Shown: positions 48,396 through 60,387 of the stretch, one piece after another
How the letters are laid out: the number at the start of each line of letters is the position of its first letter
How positions within the stretch are numbered: position 1 is the first letter of the stretch
Assembly: GCF_016906535.1 (NCBI RefSeq)
Contig: NC_057370.1
Span: 868,001 to 932,000 of the forward strand
DNA: 64,000 nt
Direction: 5' to 3'
Source: Rhizoctonia solani
Taxonomy: Eukaryota > Basidiomycota > Agaricomycetes > Cantharellales > Ceratobasidiaceae
Notes under the pieces: model-generated
What the model was told of the DNA's origin: nothing
What the model saw: the letters and a program-made list of their open reading frames with translations, nothing else
Database searches by the model: none
Program-made: the position numbers and the translations under genes

Positions 48396-49024
48396 GAGCT
48401 ACAATAGATTCATTTTGGTGTCCACGATTGCAAAGGCAATTGGAGCATATATACATGAAGGGTGCATTGGCAAGTCCACAAAACGGCTATAAAACATATT
48501 TCCATTTCCCTTCCCAATATCGATCGGATGATTAAGTAATGGTCACCTGGATGGTCACTTGGGTTTGCTAATACGCGAGTATGCACAAAATCACAATAGG
48601 GAGCTAGTATCGTGTGGGCTACCCCGGATCAATTTTGAGTGCTTGTGGCTTGTCTAGTATTTCTTATTATTCGGGATATTGGAGCTATAGCACGATCCAT
48701 ACTATCTATTAGACACCTTAAGCACCACCACAATTTCAAAAAGTGGTGAGCCAGTTCGGGCGAACGCCGCCAAGCAGCAAACTTTCTGATTGTGAAGGAG
48801 GGGATATTAACGTCGGACAGCAAAATGTACAAGCTTTTGAGACAATTTTAGGCCGGGCTAAGGGGAGAAATCGGCCACCGCTTTTTGAAATAGTGGTGGT
48901 GCTTAAGGTGTCTATTACTTTGACTTCGCATACATGATTAGGTGGATGAAGGGATCTTGCGGAAAGACAGTAATAAGATCAATCAATAAATTGGAAATGT
49001 GTGTCAACGTGAAAGAAGGGATAA
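48396..49024. other. Gene-free stretch containing a MITE-like element
   Basis: No exon seen. The inverted-repeat element annotated at 48712-48912 is the only structure I recognise. The remainder is AT-rich and adjoins the ORC3 3' end. Confidence 0.5.
48712..48912. mobile_element. MITE-like 201-bp element with about 40-bp inverted repeats and TA flanks
   Basis: GACACCTTAAGCACCACCAC at the left is mirrored by GTGGTGGTGCTTAAGGTGTC at the right. The match continues inward through ATTTCAAAAAG-type sequence with a few differences. TA lies on both sides (48710-48711, 48913-48914). It has no coding capacity. Size, hairpin ends and TA duplication suit a non-autonomous mariner-like (stowaway-type) element. 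Its ends differ from those of the 2.9-kb transposon nearby, so it is not simply a deletion derivative of it. Confidence 0.75.
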
Positions 49025-51801
49025 TCAGTCCGTCGTCTCAAAAACTGTTCTCATCACATGCTCTTTTCTCCTTCCAGTCGCCTGGATAAGCCCCATAAAC
49101 TCTAACTCATGAGCAGATTCAATGAATCGCGCCTGGTACTCTTTCTGTATTTCAACCATATCCTCTCCGTCAACATCAATATCAGTTGAACGCCTTCTTC
49201 GGGTACGCAGGCCATGCGCGCTTGTTTGGGCAGTATTCCGCTCCACCTTTTCGTGTTGCACGACAGCTACAAATGAGCCAAACCAATCGGCTATGTTGAG
49301 AAGTTTACCAGCGTCCAAGCTGCGCTGGAAGAGGATGCATGTATCGGGTCGTTGAGCCATGGACTCGGGTGCGAATGTTTCTTCCGGATCGCAACATTCA
49401 CAATTGAAGTATGCCCCTGGGCGAATCAAAGCTGACAGAATGACGCTTCTGGGCGCAGGGTCGAGTGTCTAGTGGGGTTAAACTTGTAAGTTGCTCGGAG
49501 CAAACCTCATGGGCTACTTACCTCCCTTAATCCAGCGGATGTGTCAGTGTAGTATAGCTCACCGTACGGCGCTGTATAGCGGAGGCCAAACGAAGAGCTG
49601 AAGCAGGGATTAGCTGTGGACAGTATAATGTCAAATCGCCGACCTAATATGCTTTGTGAAGTACGAAGCCAATCGCGCTTTATCTTCAGCGCCAAAAGGT
49701 AAGCTCTTCACCTGACATTCCCATAGATAGTTTGCAACCTCCGAGAGTTCCACCGAGTACGGCAACTGGTAGTCTTTGCCTCCCCGAGCAAAGTGTGTTT
49801 TGAACACCTCCCGAACCATATCCGCAGAGTCTGATAAAGATGTGTTGCTGCGCACTAAGAGTCAGCCAGTTGCCAGGACTCAACAGTCAAAAGTAGAGCT
49901 TACTCAAAGCCCCTCTTCAGCATCCAGGTAGCATATTTCTCGAGGTGATCACCTCCCCGAGCTTCAAGCTCTAACAAGTCCAAGAAGCCCAGGGGAACTT
50001 CCTGTCGGTAGGACCCAAGGGAATGAAACTTGAAAGTCAAATGGTGTAAGACATTTAGTCCATAGCCAAGCGTTTTCATGTTTTGCACGGTTTTCGCATG
50101 CTCGATATGCAGTTTATTGACCATCGACTCAGGAGTGTACTGGGTCTGGTCAAGATTCTGTGGGTTGGTTATTCTAAAACCGTCCGAGAGTGGATCCAGT
50201 CGTTTATAGATAAACATAAGCGCCATGAGAGCATCTCGAACTGACTGCTCGGCTTGTTCAACCTTGTGAACGCAGAGTGCAATATTTGGCTCGGGTTTAT
50301 CATGAAGAGATGGTACTGCTTCTAGCAATGAGCCTTGGTATCGAAAATGTTCGACATATATCAACTAGAGTACGGGCTGTCAGAACCTGTCAATACGTGA
50401 TGAAAACGATGGTACCTGAAGCGTGGTGATTAGAGCTTCAATTCTACCGTCGGTCTTATCAATAATATCTTTCAATGTTTTTACTGACGCCTCCCCTAAC
50501 AAAATATCATAAGGGGAATCATAGCCATACATTGCCTGTTGAGCGTCGTATACTCAGACGCATATAAATCAACAAATATCCACCAAGGCGCACCTTTTGG
50601 ACAACCTCAGAACACAACGCCGCTCCAGACGATGGGCGAAATATGCTAGGATCCAACATCGCACGAGTCGCAGTTGTAAAAGCTCTTTGGAGATAGTATG
50701 GATCGGAGAGCGTAGTGGCAAAGATGAATGGAAGGCTATCAAGGCATTTACTGCAGAGCATAAAAAATGAATATTACGTTATTAGAGACGCAAAAACTAT
50801 CTTACCTGCACGCGTATATAACGTCTTGCAAAACTTCTGCATCATACACTTCCATCCGATCGAGTATTACAACCAAGTTCGGAGAATCGTCTGGGTAACA
50901 ATTTAGTTTGGGAAACAACTGGCCACTTGCCACCCCACCTTGAGATGAATAATAGTCATCGTACCCAGCCACTAATCTTGCCATATCGTAAGGAGCAAGG
51001 GCAGCAGTTACTTTCTTTTTAGCAGCAGGCTACAATCTTTATGTATCACCTTTTTTTGTTCCTTTGCGACTGTATCTCGGATACTAACCTCTTTGTCAGG
51101 ATCCGCTTCTTCAAGCTGAGCCATAAACCCTGTAACAAGGGCTCGAAGCGCAGACATCGTATTGGTGCAATCTCCCTCTTCGAGTTGTATCACCAACGGA
51201 GGCGCACGTGCTTTTTGCTTGCCCTTTCCTTCAGCAACCTGCTCCTCTTCGGGATGTGTCAGGATATGGGTAGCCCGGGTGAGCAGAGCTGAAAGCAGAG
51301 CACGGTCCTTGCCTGGTGGCGAGGTATGAGTGGAAGAAGTAAAAAAATGATCAAGGGATATTTACCAACGACCAATGCGGTCGGGATTTCTTGAAGTCCC
51401 AGACTTGAATCTTGGGTTGATTCGTGCTGCCCGGCAAATTCGACCAGCTCGTTGATCGTATCTTGACATTGTTCAAGTATCACTTGCTAATCCGTAGATT
51501 AAGTAAATTGATATTCGCACGAACACGGCTTGTGACTTACGTTTATTCTGTTTCGACATCTATCCCATGCTTGGTGATAACCTCCTAGAATACGTGACTT
51601 GGAGCTGCCGGTACCTAAGTTGCAGCCTATCTAGCAAGTGATTATTGTGTAGCATGAGCTTATTACCTTTTCGAGGCCTGAAGGGTATGTATGTGGTGCC
51701 CTGCCATATAGCTCGGTTAGAGACGCGGCGTTCACGTTTCAGTACAGCGTGCCAACCTCGGTTGCTGGTAGCTGGGAGGGGTTTTCATGTGCAGACGCCA
51801 T
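49025..51801 (-). CDS. ORC3: Origin recognition complex subunit 3
   Basis: ORC3 is part of the ORC1-6 complex that marks replication origins and loads MCM helicase. Small 5' exons at 51801-51757, 51700-51667 and 51614-51541 encode MASAHENPSQLPATE, GTTYIPFRPRK and GTGSSKSRILGGYHQAWDRC. The AAA-like region includes LQEIPTALVVGKDRALLSAL, then LVVILDRMEVYDAEVLQDVI and KCLDSLPFIFATTLSDPYYL. The C-terminal insertion and winged-helix parts give KLLNIADWFGSFVAVVQHEK, ARFIESAHELEFMGLIQATG and KEHVMRTVFETTD, the typical ORC3 end. No lesion noticed. It is divergent from the acyltransferase gene on its right. Confidence 0.9.
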
Positions 51802-52098
51802 CTAATAATGCTTGCTGAGATTCAGAGTGTATCTCTGACTGGGTCCGAGCTGTCTCTCGATGCCTCGTGTTAATGCAAAAGGCAGAAGTCGAGTAATGCA
51901 GGATTAGGAAACAGTTAGGCAGGAAGAGATAAGCGCCAGTGTCCGTGGAATATTCCGAATGAGGGTGATGCAGATTTGTATCTGTTCCACGTCCAGCTGA
52001 GCACGAGGTCAAGCGGGCCACCGACTGTAGTATCCTGCGCTTGCGACACCCACATAGAATTAGGATAGAATACGACATCGATTATTATTTCAGACTTA
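51802..52098. promoter_or_regulatory. Shared divergent promoter, ORC3 and acyltransferase
   Basis: 297 bp separate the two start codons. No specific motif assigned; the call rests on gene orientation. Confidence 0.55.
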
Positions 52099-53347
52099 AT
52101 GTCGCTTCTCATGAGCTATTTAATCAAGCCACTCGCCTATCTATCACTCCCCGCACTTGTATTGCGGTATCTCTCAGATAGGTCGCCGATTGTCAAGTAC
52201 TATGTCAGATTAACTACATATCTATCTACACTCGGTGTCCTTTCTGTATGGGGTGTGCTTGTCTCGGTCGGAATGACTGCCATGGGCAACCGATTTGATA
52301 TTAACTACGTCGTCGCGAGAAGTTTCTACTATGTCTGTGGGCCACTGCTGGGTATTGATTTTGTTGTCGAGGGAGAAGAACACATGTCAACTCCATCTGC
52401 TGTATACATCGGTAATCACCAGACTATGTTAGATATATTGTATCTCGGAAGGTGCGTTTTGTCATCCCGGCATAACCTCCATATCCAGCCGTTGATATGT
52501 CAGGCTAGGATATTCCCCAAACAGTCTTCGATCATGGCCAAGAAAGAACTCAAGTGGTCTCCTTTGCTTGGACAATACATGGCACTTTCGGGGGCTGTCT
52601 TTGTCGATCGAAAGAATAGCAAGGACGCCCTCCATGCGCTCGCCAAGGCCGGCGAAGAAATGAAGTCCAAGGGCGTAAGTAACCATTCCTAATTGGTCTT
52701 GGGCCCACAAATTTACCGTTGATCCAGGTTTCGCTATGGGTGTTCCCCGAAGGTACACGCTCGTCCTCCGAGAAGCCTGACTTGCTGTCATTCAAGAAGG
52801 GGGCCTTTCATCTGGCTGTCCAGGCAGGGGTTCCTATTGTGCCGGTTGTATGCGAAAACTATTGGAGACTTTATCGCAAGGGAACGCTAGAAGAAGGTAC
52901 CCTCAAGATCAAAGGTTCGTCATCGTTACCCTCGTTCTTCACCCACCTTTACCCCGAATTTCTTTATTTATAATATCCGCAAATTGTCCGTCCATATCTG
53001 GCTGAATACTGATTATCTCCCTAGTGTTACCACCGATCCTGACCAAAGGGCTAACCGCTGAAGACGTAACTGAATTGGCCGAACGGACTCGAGAATCTAT
53101 GCTCGAGACATTACGGGAGATTTCCATTCCCGTTCTATCTGATGCCCGCGAATCGACGCCGAAACCTTCAACGGTGCCCACACCTGCGTCGGTTCCCGAG
53201 TCTGAGTCAATTGTTGACGTGAGGGAGCTACTGCCCCAAGGGAAGAGCACGTCAAGAGAAGAAGTTCCTACAGTCTCACAACGAAGCGTAGCGGGCAGCG
53301 AAAGCGAAGCCACGGACGAAGACATGGTTGTCGTGGATCACCCCTAG
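52099..53347 (+). CDS. SLC1: 1-acyl-sn-glycerol-3-phosphate acyltransferase (AGPAT/SLC1)
   Basis: Transfers an acyl chain from acyl-CoA to lysophosphatidic acid, making phosphatidic acid at the ER or lipid droplets. N-terminal hydrophobic helices (LIKPLAYLSLPALVLRYLSD; LGVLSVWGVLVSVGM) precede the acyltransferase blocks. Block I is the catalytic NHQTMLD; then FPKQSSIMAKKELKWSPLLG, VFPEGTRSSSEKPD (block III) and VPIVPVVCENYW (block IV). Three introns keep the frame: after LYLGR, after KSKG and after LKIK. A Ser/Thr/Glu-rich tail (about 80 residues) ends DEDMVVVDHP. Complete and intact. Confidence 0.93.
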
Positions 53348-54053
53348 GATCTACAAATGGAGCAATACTAATCCAAATGGCAGAGTGGGCAGGGGTAGAG
53401 GAAGAGGATCGGAGCACACGTGAAAGGGGTGGCTAGGGATCCAAGGGGCTGGAATGAATCTTGTGTCTATTTTGACTTGGTTATTACGTCTAGAGTGGAG
53501 GTGGGTTTGGATGTCACACGACCTGGAATTGCATGCGTATCTAGACCTGTTACATTTTGGCCGAAAAACGAGATCCCGAAACGAGCTCGACCCCATCCGG
53601 ATCCTGGATTAGACAGCTCAGTACTATCCATGTACGCTGTCCGGAGTGTCCACTCGGGCGAAAAGGTATATGCACGTGCACACACGTGTGCTGGCACGTT
53701 CGACAAACGGCGCACGGGTGTGTAGGGATAGACTTTTTCTATTTGCACCTCATTGGCTTTCGAATTATACCTATAGCCCCGACTTTTTTCACAATTACAT
53801 TAGCAGAGAGTATAAAAGATCCCGGGTTCTGACAATCAGCTGCCTCTATCCCTTATCATCACACCACACGAACTCTGAATCTTCCAACCTCGACCCTTTT
53901 TATATAATTTCGCCCCACCGTGACCTAAAGTTCCACTTTTTAAGACAGTGACCCCTGACTTGGGTCGGCAGCTCCGTCTCGCTTTCAACCACATTTCTTT
54001 GTCTTGATTCTTTAATTCTTCCTCTTATTTTTTCATCAAACTTTTACTAGACA
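53348..54053. promoter_or_regulatory. Intergenic with pyrimidine-rich promoter of the GDPD gene
   Basis: No exon supported. The 150 bp upstream of 54054 is strongly C/T-rich, and a GTATAAAAG sequence lies at 53811-53819, a good TATA box about 240 bp before the start codon. Confidence 0.55.
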
Positions 54054-56233
54054 ATGGCTGCTCGAGTTCTTCCTGAATGCTGGGGTCACCGTGGAGTATG
54101 CTCAGCTCTATGATCATTGGACGATAACTGACCCACTCGATTACAGGCCTCTGCTGCATTCCCCGAAAACACCCTGGCAAGCTTCGAAGCTGCCATGCGC
54201 GACGGCGCCGAGGGTATCGAGAGTGTGCGTGTCCCTGCCCGAGCGGGCGCGTACTTGTCTGCTAATTAGCACATTTTCGCATTCGATCTCCCATGGCGAC
54301 TGGGATCTTTTACTTCCGTCGGCTATTATTATGGTGACGATAACGACGGCATTTAACAGGACGTTCATGTCAGCCTTGACGACGTTGTACTCATGTTTCA
54401 TGACCCATCGCTCGGACGTACCACCGACGGACGCGGACTGATTCGGGAGAAGCGGGCATGTGTCCCAACACTCCTTTTGCTCGTGCCAAGCACTTACCAA
54501 TAACTTTTTTTTGCACGCCTTGGGGTTTACTGGGATTCTTTCGTTGCCGACCTTGGCTTTCTTGTGCAATTCCCTCTCACTAAAACAGTGGACCGGCGAT
54601 ATGGAAAACGTGCGAACCGTTCGAGAGCCCAAGCAGGCAATCCCGACGTTTGAACAGACGATTGAACTGTTGATGCGTCCGGATAATAGGCATGTCACGT
54701 TTAATGTGAGTTGTCGATATATTTCTTTTCGATCATGATCTTGGTTGGTCGGTCTCCCGGCCTGTGCGTCGTTGGTTCGCCCATTTTGGCTCTCCTGCCT
54801 GGCCCCACTCACGTTCAAGTGGGGTCCCGGGCGCCGGGTGGAGCTTTACCCCCCTTGACCGCGTAGCCCTTGTCCCGTCTTTGCAAGCAAAACTTTGTGT
54901 CGTGCTGTGCTGGTACCTGAATCGGACTCGTGTTCCGATCGCGGTTTGGCGTGTTTTTCTGTCACCCAGGTGATCAGATGAACAGTCGATTTCAGCCAAA
55001 CGCAAGTCAGGCCCCAACCGGTATACGGACCGTTGCGCGGGAATAATTTGACGAAACTTTGCTTCCCTGAGGTTGTGGTGTTTAACCTTCGCTGCGAGCT
55101 CGATTCTCGTCTTTGCCTTTGAGCGTTATTTGCGTTTACTCTTTTCTTCTTCTTGCGAATGCTGCGTGTCTGCCACTCGTTCTGGATGGTTCCCTCTTTT
55201 GGGAAGATATGGATGTGCGCAGGATTATTAATTTGGCTATTTGATCGGCGTCTTGCGATGACGAGATGGGGCTGAGTAACGAGTTGATTATTGGTTTTGG
55301 GGTCGATTTGGAATTGTCAAGATTTAGGCTGTACTCTTCTTATTTCTCTACTTGACATGGTTGTTTCATTTGCATGCATCGCATTGGCTCGTTTCATCCT
55401 CATACTGACCAACCAATCATTTCTTTCAGGTCGATGTCAAACCACATAACGACCCCGACCGTCTTTTCAAGCTCATGCACACGATCATTTCCGCGCAAGA
55501 GGACTGGGAAACTACTCTTGCACCTCGTATTCTCTTGGGCCTCTGGCATCCCAAGTTCATCGAACCCGCTCAACGTCTCTTGCCCACTCTACGCCGTGCC
55601 CACATTGGTCAAAACCCACACATTGCGCGACAATACTTTTGGGAATCGTGCGAGAGCTTTTCGATTGATTTCAGCAGTTTGAGTTCGGCCGAGGTTCGTT
55701 TATTCGTATTTACTCATTCAAGTTAATTTACTGACAGTAATTGCAGGGAGAAAAGTTCCGCAAGGAATGTAAAGCATCTGGAAAAAAGCTTCTCGTCTGG
55801 ACGGTCAACCGTCGCGAGGAAATGATTGAGGCTGCCAGGTGGGGTGTAGATGCGATTCTCACGGACGTCACATCTGTCTGGCTCGAGCTGCGTAAGCAGC
55901 TTCAAGGTTGGCTTTTGGGCATCTGATTTAGGAAACTACCACTAATTAAACTCATTTTGGTGTAACGCGGTAACAGCCGATTTTGAAACGACGTCCAAGT
56001 CCAACTCGCGCTTGTTCCTCTGGACTCGAACAACATACTATTACCCCGCGAGGATGTTTGCTTGGTCAGTGCCCCACTTTTAATCTCTAACTTCGGAACC
56101 GCTGGCTGACTCGAGGCGTAATGGCGTGGCTTGGTTTTGGATGGCACCATGTGCTCCATATTGCTTCTCCCGTATCTATCTCGGCCTGGATTTCTTTTCT
56201 CGACTCTTTTCAAAAATCGGTCGATGCTGGTAA
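54054..56233 (+). CDS. Glycerophosphodiester phosphodiesterase-domain phospholipase (PGC1-like)
   Basis: The GDPD fold hydrolyses glycerophosphodiesters. PGC1 homologues degrade phosphatidylglycerol in yeast mitochondria and lipid droplets. Exons encode MAARVLPECWGHRGASAAFP, ENTLASFEAAMRDGAEGIES, then DVHVSLDDVVLMFHDPSLGR: the His-Arg, Glu-x-Asp-x-His and second His catalytic residues. Later exons give TFNVDVKPHNDPDRLFKLMH, LLGLWHPKFIEPAQRLLPTL and KKLLVWTVNRREEMIEAARW. Two introns are long for this window: 54456-54588, apparently starting GC instead of GT, and 54706-55429 (724 nt). The C-terminal exon after MFAW is uncertain; the one chosen ends at 56231-56233 and is moderately hydrophobic. 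Confidence 0.82.
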
Positions 56234-56703
56234 TTCACCGTTGGATGACTTGGGTTTGCGTGCGCGACTTGTGCTAAAGGTACCAGCAACGTTCATCCCT
56301 TGAGCGCGTTGCGGGCAAGTTTTATGTCCCACCGTTGGTGATGGCCAGTGTTTAAACGGACCAGTATTTAATTTAATTCATGGGGCATTTTCTCGTTTGG
56401 GGATTCGGTTGCATTCGTGTACTTGTAGAAAGAGAATATAGAGTTGCCTCTGTCGTAGGCATATAGCATTACACCTAATGTGGACGAATAAAGGAACTCG
56501 AAGCAGATTGAATTGGGAACCCTCAGTTGAATAAATGAGGGAATAAATGTACGAAAAAGGGTCAGATTTGAATTCATGTCGGATGACATCATCTACCGCC
56601 GAGCGGTAAAGTAAATGAGGACAGAATCCCTGTTTTTCATCCACCACGCGAAACACGTTTTTTCCAGTCTCGACCAGGTACCTAGTTGGCTAGTTGTCAG
56701 GCA
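56234..56703. other. Intergenic, no gene seen
   Basis: 3' region of the GDPD gene and promoter of the next gene. Open frames on the minus strand (56368-56656) have no support. Confidence 0.4.
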
Positions 56704-59700
56704 ATGGATGAGGACGAGAGCAGCGAAGGTGAATCGCAGCGAATTGCGATTTTCCAGAAACAGGCGAAGCGGCGGTATATGAACAAGCACCGAGCACAAC
56801 AGGAGAGTCTTGCCAGTTTGCCCGGTTACACATCGCAGGCAGAGGCCGAGGGAACTGCACCACCCAAGTACCCGCCTCCGTCGGCGCTGACCAAATTCCC
56901 GCCTGCTGACAAATATCCGACCCCGCTGACGGCTGAAGAGGCTGACGAAGAGCGCGATGAGGTCGGGGATGTGGTGCGCAGAGTGAGGCTCAGACGCAAG
57001 CGCTCTGGATCCGACTCGTATCTCGACTCGTTGTTGGCCAGAAGCGTCCATGCGCTCGAACTTTCGTAAGTACACTACTAATCTTATTCCTGACTCGCCA
57101 ATCTGACTCGTTCGATCGGTGAAATGCTATATTCGGTCCGGCCGTGGGCTTTATTAACTCCCATGATTGCGTGTCCACATGATTGCGCGTCCTCTCTCGA
57201 TTACTACTATTACCACTATGATATCCGCTATCCCATTTCCTAGCAACGCACTACTTCAATCCTCTATGACGACTCAGTCTTCACTCTCTGCTCTGCTCTC
57301 CCGGGAAGATCAACTCGATTCGCACGTCCAGCTGCTCTCCAACCAGATCCATGCCTCCGATTCACGCAGAGTGTGGGTAGACGACATGTCCAAGCAACTC
57401 GATGGCGGCCTTAGTCAGAGTTTGCCCGATGCCGCTGGTGGGTTCTTGGCTGGTCCAAGTGAGTCGTTCCCGGCCGTGTACAAAGCGACAGATTAAAACT
57501 CGTGTACGCACAGGTAGTTCTGGTACTCCTGGTCATAGCGGTCGTCTTCAACATGGTGACAAACCTCGCTCGCCACCACCTAGATGTATGACCGTATACG
57601 CAGACCATACCCAAGATCCCGATTCCATCCTTATACCCTCGACTAATGGCTTGCGCTCCACCGCCCAGATTCACGGACTCGCTCCCCATACTCAGAGTCG
57701 AAACCACTCGAGGCAGTCTTCGATGTCTGAAGACGGCACCGCCTTGGGATGGGGCACCCCTCCTGGTCGAACTTCTTCCGGAAAGAGGAGATCTATATCA
57801 GGGGGGATGTATGGTATTGTAACCGCCTCGAGTCCTCAGCTTTCGACCCCGGCACCTAGGAGGTCCAGCGGTCGGAGGAATTTGTCGGGCGCGAACTTGC
57901 CGGCTGAACCATCGAGTGGGTATGCATCCAGTGTCCAGAGTCCAAACGTCCAGACAGGATTCCCCTCCAATGTGCAGAGTCCAAATGTCCAGATTGCTCA
58001 TTCTCCAAATGTCCAAATCGCTCATTCTCCTAGTATTCAAACCCAAGCTCAAACTACTTCGTCAAATACATTCCTCTCATCGCCCGTCCTCCCCGTTCTA
58101 AGCTCCGCCCCTGCCGAACCCTCTACACCCGCTTATAACTTGTTATCCGCGATCGTTACGCGTACCCCCGGGACGACCGATTCCGAGTCTGAAGGGCGCA
58201 GATTGGGTCCGCCTAGCGAGTCTAGACGTGCGCTTCCAAGCAGACAAAGTAGTCGGCAGGGTAGCACAAGGCAAGACGGCCAAGATCCTACCCGCCTAAC
58301 AGTCGACTCGCGCGTACCCAGAATCGAATCTCAAATTAGTCCAGGACTCGACAAACGCCCGCGGCACCTTTCGGAGAACGATATAGGTGCGACCAGAGGC
58401 AAAGGAGGGTGGGTTGCGCCAATGATGCTTGCTGGCCAGAAGCGCGGTGGAGCAGCTACAGATTCGGAACATGGCTCGGGCCAGTTGGGAGTGCAAGGGG
58501 AAGGATTGAGAAGGTCTCACAGCGCAAGGGTCAGGGGAGACGTGACACCCCACAGTGGGATATCCTCGAGGAGCGGGTCGAAACCTCCTACCCCCAGTCG
58601 CACCACTACGAACTCCTCCATTCCAAACGCACCAAGTCCGAATAGAGCCGGGTCTGGATCGAGTTCGAATCTTGCAGCTTATGAATCGAGTTCTAATCTG
58701 GTGGGCTCGAATTCCGGAGGACCGACTACCAGTCCGAACAGACCAGTCCGGCATCCATTCTTAGCAGGCGGTCGCAGACGCTCTATATCAACCGAAGACG
58801 AGCGCGGCTTACAGCGGTACAGGAGTGCCGACGCACTCCGCAAGATCTTGGACGATGCAGCCGCCAAGCGAAAGCTCGAAGAAGAACAACGCGAGCGAGA
58901 GAGAGAGGAACAGGCTCGCAAGCAGCAAACAGAGGACGAAACCGAACCAGAAAGAGGTCGAAAGCCATTGGCGAGGCCTACATGGAGCGTTATCCCGAGG
59001 CGAGGGACGACCGTGGCTGTCGAGACTGTTGCGCCTGCGGGGACAGTATCCATCGAGGGTATCACGGGTGTCGGCGGTGGTTCCGGTGGCGGGAGTGTGC
59101 GAGGGAAAGGTAGTACAAAGGGGGGTCCAAAGGACTTGGATCCGCTGGTCCTTCCGGGCGAATTTTGGGGTGGGGATGTGGCTGATGAACCCAATGCTAT
59201 CAGTGGCAGTGGGGGGGATGGGCCAGATCTCTCCAGACAAAATACGATTATCGCTCCCAGACAAGATACTCTGACAAGCGCGGGTACGAAGCAAGACGCA
59301 TTCACACCCACAACTGCTCGACCCGACTCTCCCACGCGACAGAGGTCCCAGTCGATGGGCCCTGTTACACGGCTCAGCTCCCTGCTGCCCAAGATATCGG
59401 TGTTTGGAAAGTCTACTACGTCTGGAGTGGGCGAGCCTCCTCCAATGGATAAGGGCAAGGGTAAGGCTGTGGATCCGGACGAGGTACCTGGCGATACGTC
59501 CAAGACTCCCGTTGCGGCACGTAGCCACGCGGCCCAGTTGAGTCTTCAGTTGAATGGTGCGCTTATGGAGCCGGATGGAGATACTACTACAAGGTATGCC
59601 TTGCCCCGTTTTGGGATTGAGTTTTAGCTGATAGAAAATACAGTGAATCCGAAACTGAGTCTCAACCTTCCCGAGCCTCTTTAACCCTCCCGGCCCGTCT

Positions 59701-60046
59701 CTTCATTGATTCAACAGACTCGATAACGCGTCGCCCTTCATCCCTTCGCCTATCTGGTTCGCCCCGCCCCTCACTCAGGCAACCCGGGTCGGGAGCCTCG
59801 ACCCCTCGATCCGTCACATTTTCCCCTCTTCCTCCCAAACACATCCCCTCGGGCGGTCGGCCGCTGTCCGAAGCCAAGACTCGACGCAAGCAGAAAGACA
59901 AGGAGAAGGAGAAGGAGAAACCTGGTTGGTTTGCGTCGTGGTTTGGTCCGTTGCCGAGTAGTAGCAGCACTGTGGGAGGCACAAAGTATAGTTCGAGTCG
60001 GAGGGGATGGGATAGCCCGAGGAGTATGGACGACTGGCAGATGTGA
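56704..60046 (+). CDS. Large low-complexity fungal protein, unknown function
   Basis: I do not recognise a named family. The N-terminal exon (from MDEDESSEGESQRIAIFQKQ; TTG upstream is not used) is charged, with PPKYPPPSALTKFPPADKYP. After the GTAAGT donor at 57068 a helical segment follows, SNALLQSSMTTQSSLSALLS with QLDSHVQLLSNQIHASDSRR. A large exon of over 2 kb is Ser/Pro/Gly/Arg-rich, has a local SPNVQ repeat, and contains one strong charged coiled coil (KRKLEEEQREREREEQARKQ). After a last intron it ends GWFASWFGPLPSSSSTVGG and SMDDWQM. The disordered body with short helices suggests a scaffold or regulatory protein, but that is inference. Confidence 0.75.
57930..58035 (+). repeat. Coding minisatellite (SPNVQ units)
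   Basis: Imperfect repeats of the TCCAAATGTCCAGAT type recur about five to six times and encode QSPNVQ/HSPNVQ motifs inside the low-complexity protein. The two central units differ at only one or two bases. Confidence 0.75.
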
Positions 60047-60387
60047 TTCTCGTTGCTTCTTTTCAAGAGCTGGTTTTGATATATCCTAGGTTTAGGCCTT
60101 TTTGATATTCTTAGTATAGGAGTTTTTTGTTACCCCAGTTTCTTTTTTTAGCATAGGCGCTCGTTTTTGTTTCAAAGTTAGTATTAGTTTGTCTTGGGAG
60201 CAGCAAGGCGGATACGTGCATGGTTTATGTAGCAATTTAGTTTGTGTTTTGGTGGGGGTTTATAACATCCTTGGTCGTATGCCTTTCTTTTCTATGCACA
60301 CTTTACCACGTATGACATCATGAATATATAACTTAGGTTCCTAGGAAGATACATGCAGTTTTGCCAGCCAGCAGCCATACAATTTAA
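60047..60387. other. Convergent 3' region
   Basis: T-rich tracts (60120-60180) downstream of the low-complexity gene. The SPC19-like gene ends toward it from the right. No exon seen. Confidence 0.45.
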
